A stretch of 64,000 nucleotides of DNA from positions 62,001 through 126,000 of the forward strand of contig CAJUKA010000003.1 in NCBI GenBank assembly GCA_910586585.1, in the 5' to 3' direction. The notes beneath the pieces were generated by a model. It was given only the letters and a program-made list of their open reading frames with translations. It was not told where the DNA came from and did no database searches. The translations under genes were made by a program, and so were the position numbers. This DNA is from an uncultured Lachnospiraceae bacterium (GTDB taxonomy: Bacteria; Bacillota; Clostridia; Lachnospirales; Lachnospiraceae). Each line of letters begins with the position of its first letter. Position 1 is the stretch's first letter. Positions 26,409-36,356 of the stretch are shown here, piece after piece.

Positions 26409-28073
26409 TTATAGTACAAACGTAGTGCCTACGATATAGCCGTCTGCTTCATATAACTGCAGACCCAGATCTTTTGGATCGTATCTGTCATTGTCGTTAT
26501 CAACGGTTCGAAACAAATAAACACAGTCATCACTTAAGTTTTCCACACTATTTTTCGTGTTCTCATGGATATTCAGCGGCCTGGCAAAATAATACGTGTT
26601 CATTGTCATATCATGATCCAGTGCATATTTTGCAATATGCATCATCTCATAATTGTCAAAGTTTATGGATACCCAAACTACATGCTTCACAGTCCCTGCT
26701 TCTGCCACCCGCTCCCAAACCTCTGACTGAAGCGGTGATTCATAGATTTTCTTCTGGGCATATTCTTTCTGCAGATTGCCCAGCTTCACACTCAAATCAA
26801 ATACCTGCACCAGCACACAAACTGCCAGCACTGCGCGAAAACGCTTCCCTGCTATCCTATTTTCCTTCGCAAGTCTGTCACAGCACACAATGACGCCAAT
26901 AAAAATCAGATAACACACTGGCCAGACAATTCTTCCTGTCGATCGGAAAATCGACCAGATCCGATAGAGTGTACTGCTATATGGAAACGAAAAAATAAGC
27001 TTGTCATTGAATGTTACCTGGGGCGATGCCGCAAATAAAATGAGTCCCAGCGCCATCAAAAGATACACCACGCCATAAAGCAAAACATTTGTATGAAGCT
27101 TTAATTTTTTAATGGTTATCCGCAGCAGCAGATACCACAGTGACACAAGTATCAAAACAAAAATCCCAAGCCCCAGATAAGCAAATCCCTCATACTGTCC
27201 ATCTGCATAAGTCAGAAGTGGCTCAAAGATTCTCGAATATCCTTTTGCATTGAAAAATCCATTCAGATTAAAACTGCACTCTCCAAGCCCGTCTCCGCCG
27301 GCCTCTGCCCCTGTCGAAAATCCGCCAAGAAGCCAAGTCGCCGCAAACAAACCTACTGCAAAGGCTACGCCTGGAAGCATATAATCCAATTTTAACCGGT
27401 GTTCTTTTGCAAATCCACGTATCAGGCTGCACAAAATATATCCACCTAAAAACATACCACACATCGGCAGATAATACAAATGAATTGATGCGATTAGCGC
27501 TCCCAATATTCCCCAATATAGAGAAGTCTGCCTCACATTCCGATAACTTTTTCCATGTTTAACAAATAAATATATTGCTGCCAGAATCAGCCAGTGTCCG
27601 CCAAGCGCCGTATGGCGGAACATTTTTTCTATCACCGTCGGCGACAAAATAAAAAAAATACTGCCTGCCATGCTGCAGAATTTCCCAACACGCAGCGTTC
27701 TTAATATTTTAACGGAAAAATATCCCTGAAGCATAAAACTAAGTATTCCCCACCACCCAAAATACTGAAATGTATCGGGCAGAATGGGTGAAAGCAGTTT
27801 AAAAAATACTGCAAAAAGCGGAATCGAATCTGTAAAGATAACAGACGAATAAGACGGATAAGCAAGCTGATCCGTCAGTCCAATCGGAAACGTCCAGTTT
27901 CCTCTTCTATAAAAGCACCAGCCAAGATAATGTTGTGTTAAGTCTCCCTGAGACAACAGCCATGCATCATAGGCCGGATTCAAAATATGGGTGCCGTAGA
28001 GCAGTACAAAAACTACTGCTCCCAAAACAGCAGCCATCAGAAAATATAGTTTGTCTGCCAAATCTGTTCTCAC
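26409..28073 (-). CDS. Large GT-C-like membrane protein (DUF6311-like)
   Basis: 554 residues, about eleven membrane segments. Notable motifs are LSQGDLTQHYLGWCFYRRG in the first loop, FTDSIPLFAVFFKLL and MFRHTALGGHWLIL. These resemble the DUF6311 family, whose members are GT-C-fold-like proteins with an Asp in the first loop. A GTG start at 28073 is used with GGGG upstream. Function as a glycosyltransferase is inferred from fold and context. Confidence 0.75.
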   Translation of the reverse strand: MRTDLADKLYFLMAAVLGAVVFVLLYGTHILNPAYDAWLLSQGDLTQHYLGWCFYRRGNWTFPIGLTDQLAYPSYSSVIFTDSIPLFAVFFKLLSPILPDTFQYFGWWGILSFMLQGYFSVKILRTLRVGKFCSMAGSIFFILSPTVIEKMFRHTALGGHWLILAAIYLFVKHGKSYRNVRQTSLYWGILGALIASIHLYYLPMCGMFLGGYILCSLIRGFAKEHRLKLDYMLPGVAFAVGLFAATWLLGGFSTGAEAGGDGLGECSFNLNGFFNAKGYSRIFEPLLTYADGQYEGFAYLGLGIFVLILVSLWYLLLRITIKKLKLHTNVLLYGVVYLLMALGLILFAASPQVTFNDKLIFSFPYSSTLYRIWSIFRSTGRIVWPVCYLIFIGVIVCCDRLAKENRIAGKRFRAVLAVCVLVQVFDLSVKLGNLQKEYAQKKIYESPLQSEVWERVAEAGTVKHVVWVSINFDNYEMMHIAKYALDHDMTMNTYYFARPLNIHENTKNSVENLSDDCVYLFRTVDNDNDRYDPKDLGLQLYEADGYIVGTTFVL

Positions 28074-28119
28074 CCATTCACCCCGCTTTTACATTTTATC
28101 ATATCAGACACAAACATTG

Positions 28120-29313
28120 TCAAATCTGTTCTATGACTTGCTTTACAGATACATTTTCAATACAAAGATGACGACCTGTTGTGAGCAAATGTTTTTTACA
28201 TGCTTGTGTCATCGTGCCACGTGCACATCCCGCACAGCTCATCCCTGCATGGCACACAATAATCGGCTCATGCCCCGCACAGTCCCGTTCGCAGCGGTAA
28301 GGAAGAAAACGACCATATGCGAACTCGCCCAAAATACAAATCCCTTTGGTATTCACTGCCGCCGCAAAATGAATTCCGCTTGTATCATTGCCGACAAACA
28401 ATTTCGCATGTCGTATAACCTCTGCCAGTTCAAGCAGCGATGTCTTTCCAAAATAATTGTGCACTCTGTCCTTTTGAGCAGAATGTCCCATCGCTTTTAT
28501 AAAACGTTCATATAAATAAGCTTCCTCACTGCTTCCACACAGATAAATATCCCAATCCTTTTGTTTGATAAGGTATTTCCCCACCTTGGCAAACCGTTCA
28601 ATCGGCCACATCTTTTTTTCTGAACTTGCGCCTGGAAAAAGCACTGCATAGGACTTCTCTGGAAGAATCCCTTCCTCTATACAAGAAGGCAGAAGTGTAG
28701 GATACCCTGCCATAAAATCATGGCCCAAACCGCGGATAAACCGTGCATTGCGCTCTAGCTCCATCAAATCCTCTTCTCCAGAAGGAATTAATTTATCATA
28801 AATTTTATCCAATCTTTTGCGAACCCAGCCAAAAGTAAGGTATCTGCTCAAATTTTCTCTGGATTCATCCGCCACAAATCCTATCTTTTCATCTGCCGGA
28901 ATGGAACAGGCCAAAATATCCATATCAACGGTCCTAGAATATGCTGGCTGCAGCAGCACATTGCAGTTTTGCTTTTGCAATATGCGCAAAACTTCTTTTT
29001 TATAGGAATTATCTGCCTCAAATTTCTTGTTTTTTATCGCAATAATACGGTCAAAAAATCCTGTATGCTCCGCAATTTCTTCACATGCTGTATTGCAGAT
29101 TAACGTGATATTGTAGTTTGGATAACATTCCCGATATTGCGATGCACTGTCAAGCCAAATCAGAAAATCCCCGATTGCATCTATTTTAATGACTACTATT
29201 TTTCCCGAAACTGTATTTTGCGGTCTTTGGTTTTTGATACAAAGAACGCGAAACTGTGACAACCATATATTTGCCCACCTCTTTATTTTTTCCAGCTTAT
29301 TCTGCCATGTCAT
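28120..29313 (-). CDS. GT9-family heptosyltransferase-like glycosyltransferase
   Basis: 397 residues from ATG 29313 after GGAGG. GT9 features: VIKIDAIGDFLIWL at the start, PGASSEKKMWPIERFAKVGKYL in the middle and LFVGNDTSGIHFAAAVN late, which bind the ADP-heptose type donor. A Cys-rich tail (CERDC...CAGCARG...CKKH) is also seen in other GT9 proteins. ADP-heptose is the classic donor for the family, and the window encodes all five enzymes for it, so this is the best candidate for the heptose-adding enzyme. It follows gmhB. Confidence 0.9.
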   Translation of the reverse strand: MTWQNKLEKIKRWANIWLSQFRVLCIKNQRPQNTVSGKIVVIKIDAIGDFLIWLDSASQYRECYPNYNITLICNTACEEIAEHTGFFDRIIAIKNKKFEADNSYKKEVLRILQKQNCNVLLQPAYSRTVDMDILACSIPADEKIGFVADESRENLSRYLTFGWVRKRLDKIYDKLIPSGEEDLMELERNARFIRGLGHDFMAGYPTLLPSCIEEGILPEKSYAVLFPGASSEKKMWPIERFAKVGKYLIKQKDWDIYLCGSSEEAYLYERFIKAMGHSAQKDRVHNYFGKTSLLELAEVIRHAKLFVGNDTSGIHFAAAVNTKGICILGEFAYGRFLPYRCERDCAGHEPIIVCHAGMSCAGCARGTMTQACKKHLLTTGRHLCIENVSVKQVIEQI

Positions 29314-29326
29314 ACCAACCTCCACA

Positions 29327-29370
29327 CCGCAGCTTTGCTGCGGCTCAAAGAAACGCTTAGGAACAGTTCC
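29327..29370. other. Two short hairpins between gmhB and the GT9 gene
   Basis: CCGCAGC/GCTGCGG with a TTT loop (29327-29343) and an AGGAACAGTTCCT palindrome just after the gmhB stop (near 29359-29371). The 13-base core GCAGCTTTGCTGC recurs in reverse complement near 54486. They may tune expression within the operon. Confidence 0.4.
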
Positions 29371-29895
29371 TTACATTATTTGCTGTACAAAATCATTCAA
29401 ATCTTTGTATATATGCCCTTGGTATTTTTCCTGCAATTCGTCAGAAACTGCATGACCGCTCAATACCAGCCCATATTTGCATCCCGCATGAATCGCAGTT
29501 AGAACATCTGTTTCCTTATCCCCCACCATATAAGATTCCTCCAAAGAGATATCAAAATCTGACACAGCCTGATTTATCAGCCCTGTTTTTGGCTTTCTGC
29601 ACTGGCAGTTGTCTTGTTCTATATGGGGACAATAATAAAATCTATCTATTTGTGCATTATGTTCTCTTAATCGTTCATTCATATATTGATGTAGTACTTC
29701 TACATCCTGTGGCGGATAATACCCTCTGCCGATACCAGACTGATTGGAAATCACAATCAGTTTATAACCCATCTGTTTCAGCTTCGACAGTGCAGCCGGA
29801 ACGCCTTCAATAAATACAAGGCGATTCGTTTCGTGCAGATAATCAACATCTACATTAATCGTCCCATCTCTGTCAAGAAAAATTGCTTTGTTCAT
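29371..29895 (-). CDS. gmhB: D-glycero-manno-heptose 1,7-bisphosphate 7-phosphatase
   Basis: 174 residues from ATG 29895. HAD-IIIA phosphatase with IFLDRDGTIN at the N-terminus, VISNQSGIGRGYY, the zinc-loop CPHIEQDNCQCRKPKTG and MVGDKETDV. These are the GmhB signatures. It removes the 7-phosphate before nucleotidyl activation in ADP-heptose synthesis. It lies about 16 kb from the other heptose genes but in the same direction and next to the GT9 gene. Confidence 0.92.
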   Translation of the reverse strand: MNKAIFLDRDGTINVDVDYLHETNRLVFIEGVPAALSKLKQMGYKLIVISNQSGIGRGYYPPQDVEVLHQYMNERLREHNAQIDRFYYCPHIEQDNCQCRKPKTGLINQAVSDFDISLEESYMVGDKETDVLTAIHAGCKYGLVLSGHAVSDELQEKYQGHIYKDLNDFVQQIM

Positions 29896-29954
29896 ATTTC
29901 TTTTTCCTATCATCTAAAACGGTTCCCGCCAAAAACACAGATTCACCGCAAATA

Positions 29955-32057
29955 TTACTGATAAACAGCCTCTTTGACAGACCAGTTCTCAAGTTCTGCC
30001 GCATGACCATGAATCATAAATTGGATCGTATGACCACCATAAATATCTATATATGTTCTCTCGTAGCGTTCATTGTCTTGTATTTCTTCAAATGTCTTTC
30101 CATATCCGTCATACTCTGCACCAAATGCCTGCAAAATAGTTGGCAAAAGCTGCTTTTGTGAAACGGGTGCATCGCTGATTTCCATTTGTTCATGATGTTC
30201 CTTCAGACTTTTTACCAGAAAAATTGGACGTGATGTCTTGTCAGGCTGCCCGCTATTCTGTTCAGAATCCAAAATGTTTCCCTGTCCATGATCTGCCGTT
30301 ATAATAATTGTAGCATCGTCGTATTTTCCTAGTGTTTTCAACCGCTCCAGATATTCATAAACGATTTTCAGGCTGCCGCGGGCTTGCGATTCCAGAGTAA
30401 CTTCCCTGCCTGTTGCATCATATTTCATATCATCAGAAAGATAAAAAGGTGCATGAGGCCCCCTCATATGATAAAACCGAAACACACTATCTGTACCTTC
30501 TTGTATCATCAATCCATCTTCCAAAAGGCGATTGTAAAACAATAAGTCATTATGGATACTCCATATATTTTTGGCTCCAGCCATATCATTGATTTCATCC
30601 GAATAATATTCATATGATGGCTTTATCACAAATGGCATCACTTTATACATTGATGTTTTTAACATTGTAGCATATGTTTGGGCAAAGTGATATTTCCGTG
30701 TGACAGAATCCGAATAATTCTCAATCTCTTTATAAACAGACTCTGACAACAGTGGCAAGTCTGTATAAATTCCTATTTTGACCCCCTTTTGTGCAATCCG
30801 ATTCAGTGCATCGCTATTCTGATAAGCATATGAAAGATAGTTTCCCTGTTGCTCGTCCCATTTTGTGCCTGTCAGCATATATGGAATTGCAGTATCTGTA
30901 TGCGCAAACTGGGACGTTCCATTTCGATAGAACGTAAAATCTGACAACGGTTCTACGATTGTAGGATCTTCGTCATACAACGCTTCAAACCAACTGCTGT
31001 CAAAATTATCGAGCACAAACACCAGCACATTATTTTCCCATCCAATCTCCAAAGATCCTTGTGTCGTAAGCGCTGCACTCTTATTATTTTCCCCAAAATC
31101 CGCTGTTATAATCAGCCATCCTAATGTTGCCACTTGAATAAGTACTATATAAATGCACAAGCCCTTACAGATATTTCGGATTGTTTTGTTATGGTATGCA
31201 CCTGCAATCACAACACCTATAATGAGCAACCAAATTCCTACATTGACAATCTGAACCAGAATTGGCCAGGTTTGCTGCTCTCCATTCATTGCTGCAAGTG
31301 CGCCATTCAAAAACAAATTTTGCACATATCCTGCACAGCTTATCCCTGCTATAGCAAGATACCAAATGCGAAACAGGCTTTTGGGTAGAAATGCGGCGCC
31401 TGTCAATGCAATGAGTACTCCCATCAAAACACTTCCAAGCAAACAAATCAAAAAAAATGGGAGAAATCCTGCGCTAAATTCCTCTGAATTACTTAAGAAC
31501 AGTTCATTTGGAAGAAAAATCCCTGTCATCACCACCCACGCACAAATGCAGGGAAACGCATCCCACAAATACTTTTTTAGTTTCTGCTTTTCAATATATT
31601 CGATTTCTCCATAAAAAATAAAACTATAAGCCACGCTCCCAAGCATACATAGCACAAAAAGAAGACAATAAGCCACATTGCTAATCTTCCCAGATAAAAT
31701 AAATGCCGCAGGCATCACTAGCACCCAAAGAAAATCAAACACTGCGACAATGCAGCGCGCCCTCTTAGCAAACAGCAGCAAAAATAAAACAGGTGCCACC
31801 ACACATACCGCAATCAATGGAATTCCATAGTGAATATATGTGGAAATCTCTGCATCCCAAAAACTTTCCATCAAAGTGTTTCGTATACTTCCCAGACACA
31901 GCTTGACTGCGGACAGCAAAAAGTAATTCAATGCAAAGAAAAATACAATGGACTTCAGCCCATAACGTACAATACTTTCTCCTTTTTGCCTTCTGTCTGA
32001 AAAAATCAGTATACATCCTGAAATAATCGCAAAAACAAAAATATAAAGCAAAATCAT
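29955..32057 (-). CDS. LtaS-like sulfatase-fold membrane transferase, paralogue 1
   Basis: 700 residues. About ten N-terminal membrane segments (to about residue 330) and an extracellular alkaline-phosphatase-superfamily domain. Motifs: VLVFVLDNFD (metal Asp), NGTSQFAHTDTAIPYMLTG (candidate nucleophile Thr/Ser), MRGPHAPFYL and IITADHGQG (metal Asp-His). The plan recalls lipoteichoic acid synthase and phosphoglycerol or phosphoethanolamine transferases. Two clear paralogues lie at 41994-44141 and 48362-50491. The transferred group is unknown. Confidence 0.85.
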   Translation of the reverse strand: MILLYIFVFAIISGCILIFSDRRQKGESIVRYGLKSIVFFFALNYFLLSAVKLCLGSIRNTLMESFWDAEISTYIHYGIPLIAVCVVAPVLFLLLFAKRARCIVAVFDFLWVLVMPAAFILSGKISNVAYCLLFVLCMLGSVAYSFIFYGEIEYIEKQKLKKYLWDAFPCICAWVVMTGIFLPNELFLSNSEEFSAGFLPFFLICLLGSVLMGVLIALTGAAFLPKSLFRIWYLAIAGISCAGYVQNLFLNGALAAMNGEQQTWPILVQIVNVGIWLLIIGVVIAGAYHNKTIRNICKGLCIYIVLIQVATLGWLIITADFGENNKSAALTTQGSLEIGWENNVLVFVLDNFDSSWFEALYDEDPTIVEPLSDFTFYRNGTSQFAHTDTAIPYMLTGTKWDEQQGNYLSYAYQNSDALNRIAQKGVKIGIYTDLPLLSESVYKEIENYSDSVTRKYHFAQTYATMLKTSMYKVMPFVIKPSYEYYSDEINDMAGAKNIWSIHNDLLFYNRLLEDGLMIQEGTDSVFRFYHMRGPHAPFYLSDDMKYDATGREVTLESQARGSLKIVYEYLERLKTLGKYDDATIIITADHGQGNILDSEQNSGQPDKTSRPIFLVKSLKEHHEQMEISDAPVSQKQLLPTILQAFGAEYDGYGKTFEEIQDNERYERTYIDIYGGHTIQFMIHGHAAELENWSVKEAVYQ

Positions 32058-32079
32058 CGTTGATTTTCCTCTCTTTTTC

Positions 32080-32754
32080 TTAGAATGTCACTTCGCCGTC
32101 ATGGTCCAAAAGTGAAACATTCTCAACGCCTTCAAGTGCACAAATATCTTTTAAAAGCTTGTCGCCTTCTTTCACACTCAGTTCTACTACCATGTCCATG
32201 CCTGTGACTGTCATATTTCTTGACTTGATTCGGTAATGCTTTGCATAGACATCAATTTTCTTTTTAATGGCATTTTCCATTCCGTTATCATTCGTCTGTA
32301 CAACAAGAATGCTGGCATCTTTTATGGCTGGTATCAAATCCAGCAAATAAATGACCGCTGTCACTATAATTGATACAATCAATGCAACTACATGCAATCC
32401 TGCACCACAGATGATACCGATTGAAATTGCCCAAAACATAAATACCAGATCCAACGGATCTTTGATTGCTGTTCGAAATCTCACAATCGAGAGCGCACCA
32501 ACCATACCAAGTGATACAATGACACTTGACTGAATCGTAATAATAATCGCCGCTGTAATTAACGCCACCGCAGGCAGGGCAATATTAAACGCCTTGTTAT
32601 AAAATCCCTTTCTTGTCATAAAACGGTAGATAAAAAACATATACAGCGCCAAAAGTGCCGTAATTCCCATTATAATCAGAATATCAACTGTCTCAAGATT
32701 CATCAGTTCATAATTTTTCAGGAAAGAATCCTTCAATATATCTTTAAAGGTCAT
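32080..32754 (-). CDS. DUF4956 membrane protein
   Basis: 224 residues. Four N-terminal membrane segments with the highly conserved SLGMVGALSIVRFRTAIKDPLDL stretch between them, and a soluble C-terminal domain with a beta-alpha pattern. This is the DUF4956 family. It belongs to a trio with the VTC-domain and CotH-like genes upstream, a neighbourhood that recurs in many bacteria. It has 15 bases to the VTC gene. The role is not known; a link to VTC-type polyphosphate chemistry is often proposed. Confidence 0.9.
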   Translation of the reverse strand: MTFKDILKDSFLKNYELMNLETVDILIIMGITALLALYMFFIYRFMTRKGFYNKAFNIALPAVALITAAIIITIQSSVIVSLGMVGALSIVRFRTAIKDPLDLVFMFWAISIGIICGAGLHVVALIVSIIVTAVIYLLDLIPAIKDASILVVQTNDNGMENAIKKKIDVYAKHYRIKSRNMTVTGMDMVVELSVKEGDKLLKDICALEGVENVSLLDHDGEVTF

Positions 32755-32769
32755 GATTATCCTCCATGT

Positions 32770-33456
32770 CTATCTCAGGTTATATTTTCTGCACAGACAA
32801 TATTTTGAAACCGCTGTCCGCTGCAAGTGTGACGTTTGTATTGCGTGATGAATGAAGTCTGGAATATACTCATCAAACTTCACCTCCATAATATGCTGCC
32901 CGCCCTGCATCACACTTCTTGTTGGAATGCGCTCCTCAAAAAAGCCTTCAAACTGGCTGCTGCTTCGTACATTTCTGTCAAACGTCGCACGTACATTCCC
33001 ATTCTTGTATATATATGGTATTCTATCATATTCTACAATGATTTTGGGCCGCAGCAGATGGGTCCTTTGCAGAATGCAGAACTTGCGGTACAATGCATTG
33101 TCTGTCTCATATGGTGACAGCAGTTTTCCCTCTATAATTCTCACACATTGTTCTCTTGTGAGCGTACAGGAAAGCTTCTGCGTCATGCCATGCTCTTTGC
33201 GCTTCAACTCTAGCCTGATAAAACTGTCATCTGCATTATATATTCTGATTCTAAATTTTTCTCTTGGTTCCACACCGTTTATATTGTCCATATAGCAGCC
33301 ATTGTTATAGGTGTCAAAATATAAACTTCGTATGGTATACATCATCGTCTCATCAATATGACTATCTATCTGCATCAGCGGCGCAATGCGAAACTGAATG
33401 CACAAAATATCATTTTCTGAACATAGATACTTAAATTCATGTCTGTATTTGCTCAT
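32770..33456 (-). CDS. VTC-domain protein (polyphosphate polymerase-like)
   Basis: 228 residues, a single VTC tunnel domain. Start YRHEFKYL, then TIRSLYFDTYNN, REKFRIRIYN, RLELKRKEHG and IVEYDRIPY supply the basic and acidic residues that line the tunnel in VTC4-type polyphosphate polymerases. No SPX domain and no membrane part, as usual for bacterial forms. Sits between CotH and DUF4956 with short gaps. Confidence 0.92.
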   Translation of the reverse strand: MSKYRHEFKYLCSENDILCIQFRIAPLMQIDSHIDETMMYTIRSLYFDTYNNGCYMDNINGVEPREKFRIRIYNADDSFIRLELKRKEHGMTQKLSCTLTREQCVRIIEGKLLSPYETDNALYRKFCILQRTHLLRPKIIVEYDRIPYIYKNGNVRATFDRNVRSSSQFEGFFEERIPTRSVMQGGQHIMEVKFDEYIPDFIHHAIQTSHLQRTAVSKYCLCRKYNLR

Positions 33457-33469
33457 TACAGCCCCTCAT

Positions 33470-35170
33470 TTACTGTCCCCATTCCCATAAAAGATAATTG
33501 CTCCTTTGTTCCAAAAAGCTTTTGAGCGCCTCGACTGACTGTTCATAATTTGCTTCTTTATCTGTTTTATCAGGATAATCGGGATAAACATTCCACCGAT
33601 AGGCATTCATCATCATGGAATTTTTATTAAGTTCTTTCCAAACTTCTATCTTTTCAAGCGCTTTTTTGATAATATCCGGCGCTTCTTTTTGGTAAACCTC
33701 TTTGACGTATTCCTGGAAATCCAAATGCTGGTACAACCCATGATAAATATTGCAGTCTCCAAATGCGGATGCATACAGCCCGCCAGGATCATTTAGATCA
33801 TACGTATCTGCAACCATACCTTCTACGCCCAACGCCTTATCATAATCCCAGACAGGGCCAGCAAACAGCTTCGTACTCTCATCATCCACTGGTTTATAGA
33901 AAAACTGGCTTGTATAAATGGTATCTGCATTTTTGACAAGCTCTTCAAGAATATATCTTCTGACATAGGAATCCATATCGATATAATCTGTGTACAGCTC
34001 ACCTGTATCTGGATTGGTTCCATCTTCCGAAAAAACAGCATCTTCCAGCTTCTGATACAAGTCTGCAATATATTTCACTTCATTCTCAGATGCATACGCA
34101 GGACTTTTAATCACGATTGGCTGCTGCCTTGAAGTGATAAAACCGCTGATTTCATCCTCTATCAGCCGAAAGTCTGTTTCAATTTCTATTAGGTAGCCGC
34201 CTGAAATATCATCTGGGTCCTCCATCTGGCTTATCCCCTTTATCAGTGAAAGCGCTCCATATTCTTTTGAAAAGCCTTCAAGATGCCTGATATCAACACC
34301 CTTATTTGCCGCTTTGTTTGCCGCTTCCAAATCCGTAATTGGGATTCTGTTCTCACCAACTTCCACTTTTTCTGCAAACAAATAATTTCCCGCATATTGT
34401 CCATTCAAGTACAAATCAACAAATGCAAGCTGTGCCGTGCATGGCACCTGAAACTGTTCTGCGATATCATAAGAAACTTTATTCCTAAGCGCCGTATCGT
34501 CAAAAACATTCGAAATCAGCAGCCATTTTTCTGCACTTCCCATCTCCAAAAGATCAACGCTGTCTGCAAGCTCTACCAAATAGGATTTTTTGTCCGCCTG
34601 TGTGTAAGTAGAATTTCCGCGGCATTTGATAGTCACAAAATTTGTACTGTAATGAACCATTCCTTCTGTATCTATCAGTGAAAATCTTGCACTTTCTTCA
34701 TTTCCCTTCACTGCGTGAACATACTCCATGTTTCCTGATTTGGTCTCCATAAAAACCGCTGGAATTGAAGAAGAATACATCACCACCAAAGTATACGAGA
34801 GTCCATCGTCTGTCTTTATCGTGTAGCTGCCGTCTGCTGTGTCAAATGTATCACCATTTGCAATTTTCTTTTCATCTAATTTGATATCCTGATACTTATT
34901 AAAATCCCAGGAAGATTGCAAGTTTTTAAAGCTTTCCGGCAGAAATAAATAATATTGTTCATCTGCTTCACAATACCACCAGTTTACCGCAAACGGCTCT
35001 GATTCTGCTGCATTCTTGGCGTTTTCATTTTTGACATTGCATACAACAGCCAGATGGAACACTTCCTTGCTGCTGTAATATTTTTGTACCTGCACAACGG
35101 CAATGATTCCCAATGCAAATAACGCACACAGAATAAAAAGTTTTGCAATACGTTTTGTTCGTCCAGGCAT
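33470..35170 (-). CDS. CotH-kinase-like protein, membrane anchored
   Basis: 566 residues. One N-terminal membrane anchor (about 10-27), a beta-rich domain, then a CotH domain (about 175-500) with IKCRGNSTY, KKSYLVEL, FDDTALRNKVSYDIA, FVDLYLNGQYAGNYLFAEKVE and the GPVWDYDKALG active-site segment. CotH proteins are secreted atypical protein kinases. Here it is the first gene of a CotH-VTC-DUF4956 group inserted in a glycan locus. It probably acts outside the membrane; its target is unknown. Confidence 0.9.
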   Translation of the reverse strand: MPGRTKRIAKLFILCALFALGIIAVVQVQKYYSSKEVFHLAVVCNVKNENAKNAAESEPFAVNWWYCEADEQYYLFLPESFKNLQSSWDFNKYQDIKLDEKKIANGDTFDTADGSYTIKTDDGLSYTLVVMYSSSIPAVFMETKSGNMEYVHAVKGNEESARFSLIDTEGMVHYSTNFVTIKCRGNSTYTQADKKSYLVELADSVDLLEMGSAEKWLLISNVFDDTALRNKVSYDIAEQFQVPCTAQLAFVDLYLNGQYAGNYLFAEKVEVGENRIPITDLEAANKAANKGVDIRHLEGFSKEYGALSLIKGISQMEDPDDISGGYLIEIETDFRLIEDEISGFITSRQQPIVIKSPAYASENEVKYIADLYQKLEDAVFSEDGTNPDTGELYTDYIDMDSYVRRYILEELVKNADTIYTSQFFYKPVDDESTKLFAGPVWDYDKALGVEGMVADTYDLNDPGGLYASAFGDCNIYHGLYQHLDFQEYVKEVYQKEAPDIIKKALEKIEVWKELNKNSMMMNAYRWNVYPDYPDKTDKEANYEQSVEALKSFLEQRSNYLLWEWGQ

Positions 35171-35185
35171 AAAACTCCTCTTATT

Positions 35186-36316
35186 TTACCGTTCGTTATA
35201 TTTTTCCATAAAATGTTCTCGGTTTTTGCGCGCACTTTCTTTTGGCCTTCCCAGATCCGCTCTGGAATCAAGGGATACCAGAACTTCTATCAGGCAAAGC
35301 TTCTTTTCTGCTTTCGCTGCACGAAGCGCCTCTGTTAATTCTTCCTTTGTTTTCACAGTTTTGGTTGTTTGATATCCGCATTCGCGCGCAATATTGGCAT
35401 AGGAGTGCCCACTGTACCCTGTTGGCATCGCTCCTACCGATTCATGTGCCGCATTGTTAATCACAATATGAATCATATTTTCAGGCGCTTGGGCTGCAAT
35501 GATTGCCAGCGCTCCCATATGCATTAAAACCGCACCGTCACCATCCACACATACAATTCTTCTGTCGGTATCTGCCTGGGCTGCACCAAATGCGATCATA
35601 GACGCATGCCCCATCCCGCCTACTGTCATAAAAATTTTGTCATGATTGCCATAAATCAGATTGCTCTGCTCATACAACTCTCTTGAAATCTTTCCCGTCG
35701 TAGAAACAAAATAGCAGTCCTCATAAAGTTCTTTCAAAATGCAGCCAAGCGCCTCTTCTCTCCCCAAGGAATGGCCATTTTCCCATTGAAAGGATTCTGA
35801 TGGTTCAAAAGTTCCCTTTTTTATCACCACTGCATACTGCTTCTGCTGCTGAAAGCATTCCATAGCCTTTGCAAAATACGTGTCGAGCATTTCTTCTGTT
35901 GTATCAGCATCCAAAATATTATAAGAAACTCCCATAACTTCCAGAAGCTTGCAAGTCACTTTTCCCTGATACACATGCTGCGGTTCGTCTTTTACCCCTG
36001 GTTCTCCTCTCCAGCCTATCACAAAAAGCATTGGTATCCCATACACTTCATCATTTGCTATTGATGCCAGCGGATTAATAATATTTCCCTCGCCGGAATT
36101 CTGCATATAAATACAAGCCGGTTTACCGGTTGCAAGATATACACCGGTTGCAAGACCAACCGCCGCTCCTTCATTGTGTGTCACATAATGCTGAAACGTT
36201 TTGCCCTGATCTAGGCAAATTGCATCGCACAACTGCTTTAATGTCGAATCTGGCACCCCTGCTATTGTATCAATTCCAAGTTTCTTTATTTTATCCAAAA
36301 ATATACTGGCTTTCAT
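35186..36316 (-). CDS. aepY: Phosphonopyruvate decarboxylase
   Basis: 376 residues. Thiamine-diphosphate enzyme that decarboxylates phosphonopyruvate to phosphonoacetaldehyde, pulling the unfavourable PEP mutase step forward. N-terminal PYR domain with GVPDSTLKQL and VTHNEGAAVGLATGVYLATG; C-terminal PP domain with the VDGDGAVLMHMGAL...NN thiamine-diphosphate motif. Neighbours supply PEP mutase, cytidylyltransferase and aminotransferase, so the pathway is clear. Confidence 0.95.
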   Translation of the reverse strand: MKASIFLDKIKKLGIDTIAGVPDSTLKQLCDAICLDQGKTFQHYVTHNEGAAVGLATGVYLATGKPACIYMQNSGEGNIINPLASIANDEVYGIPMLFVIGWRGEPGVKDEPQHVYQGKVTCKLLEVMGVSYNILDADTTEEMLDTYFAKAMECFQQQKQYAVVIKKGTFEPSESFQWENGHSLGREEALGCILKELYEDCYFVSTTGKISRELYEQSNLIYGNHDKIFMTVGGMGHASMIAFGAAQADTDRRIVCVDGDGAVLMHMGALAIIAAQAPENMIHIVINNAAHESVGAMPTGYSGHSYANIARECGYQTTKTVKTKEELTEALRAAKAEKKLCLIEVLVSLDSRADLGRPKESARKNREHFMEKYNER

Positions 36317-36356
36317 TGCTTGTCCGCTCCTCTTTTATCTGCATAAATGGCATCAT

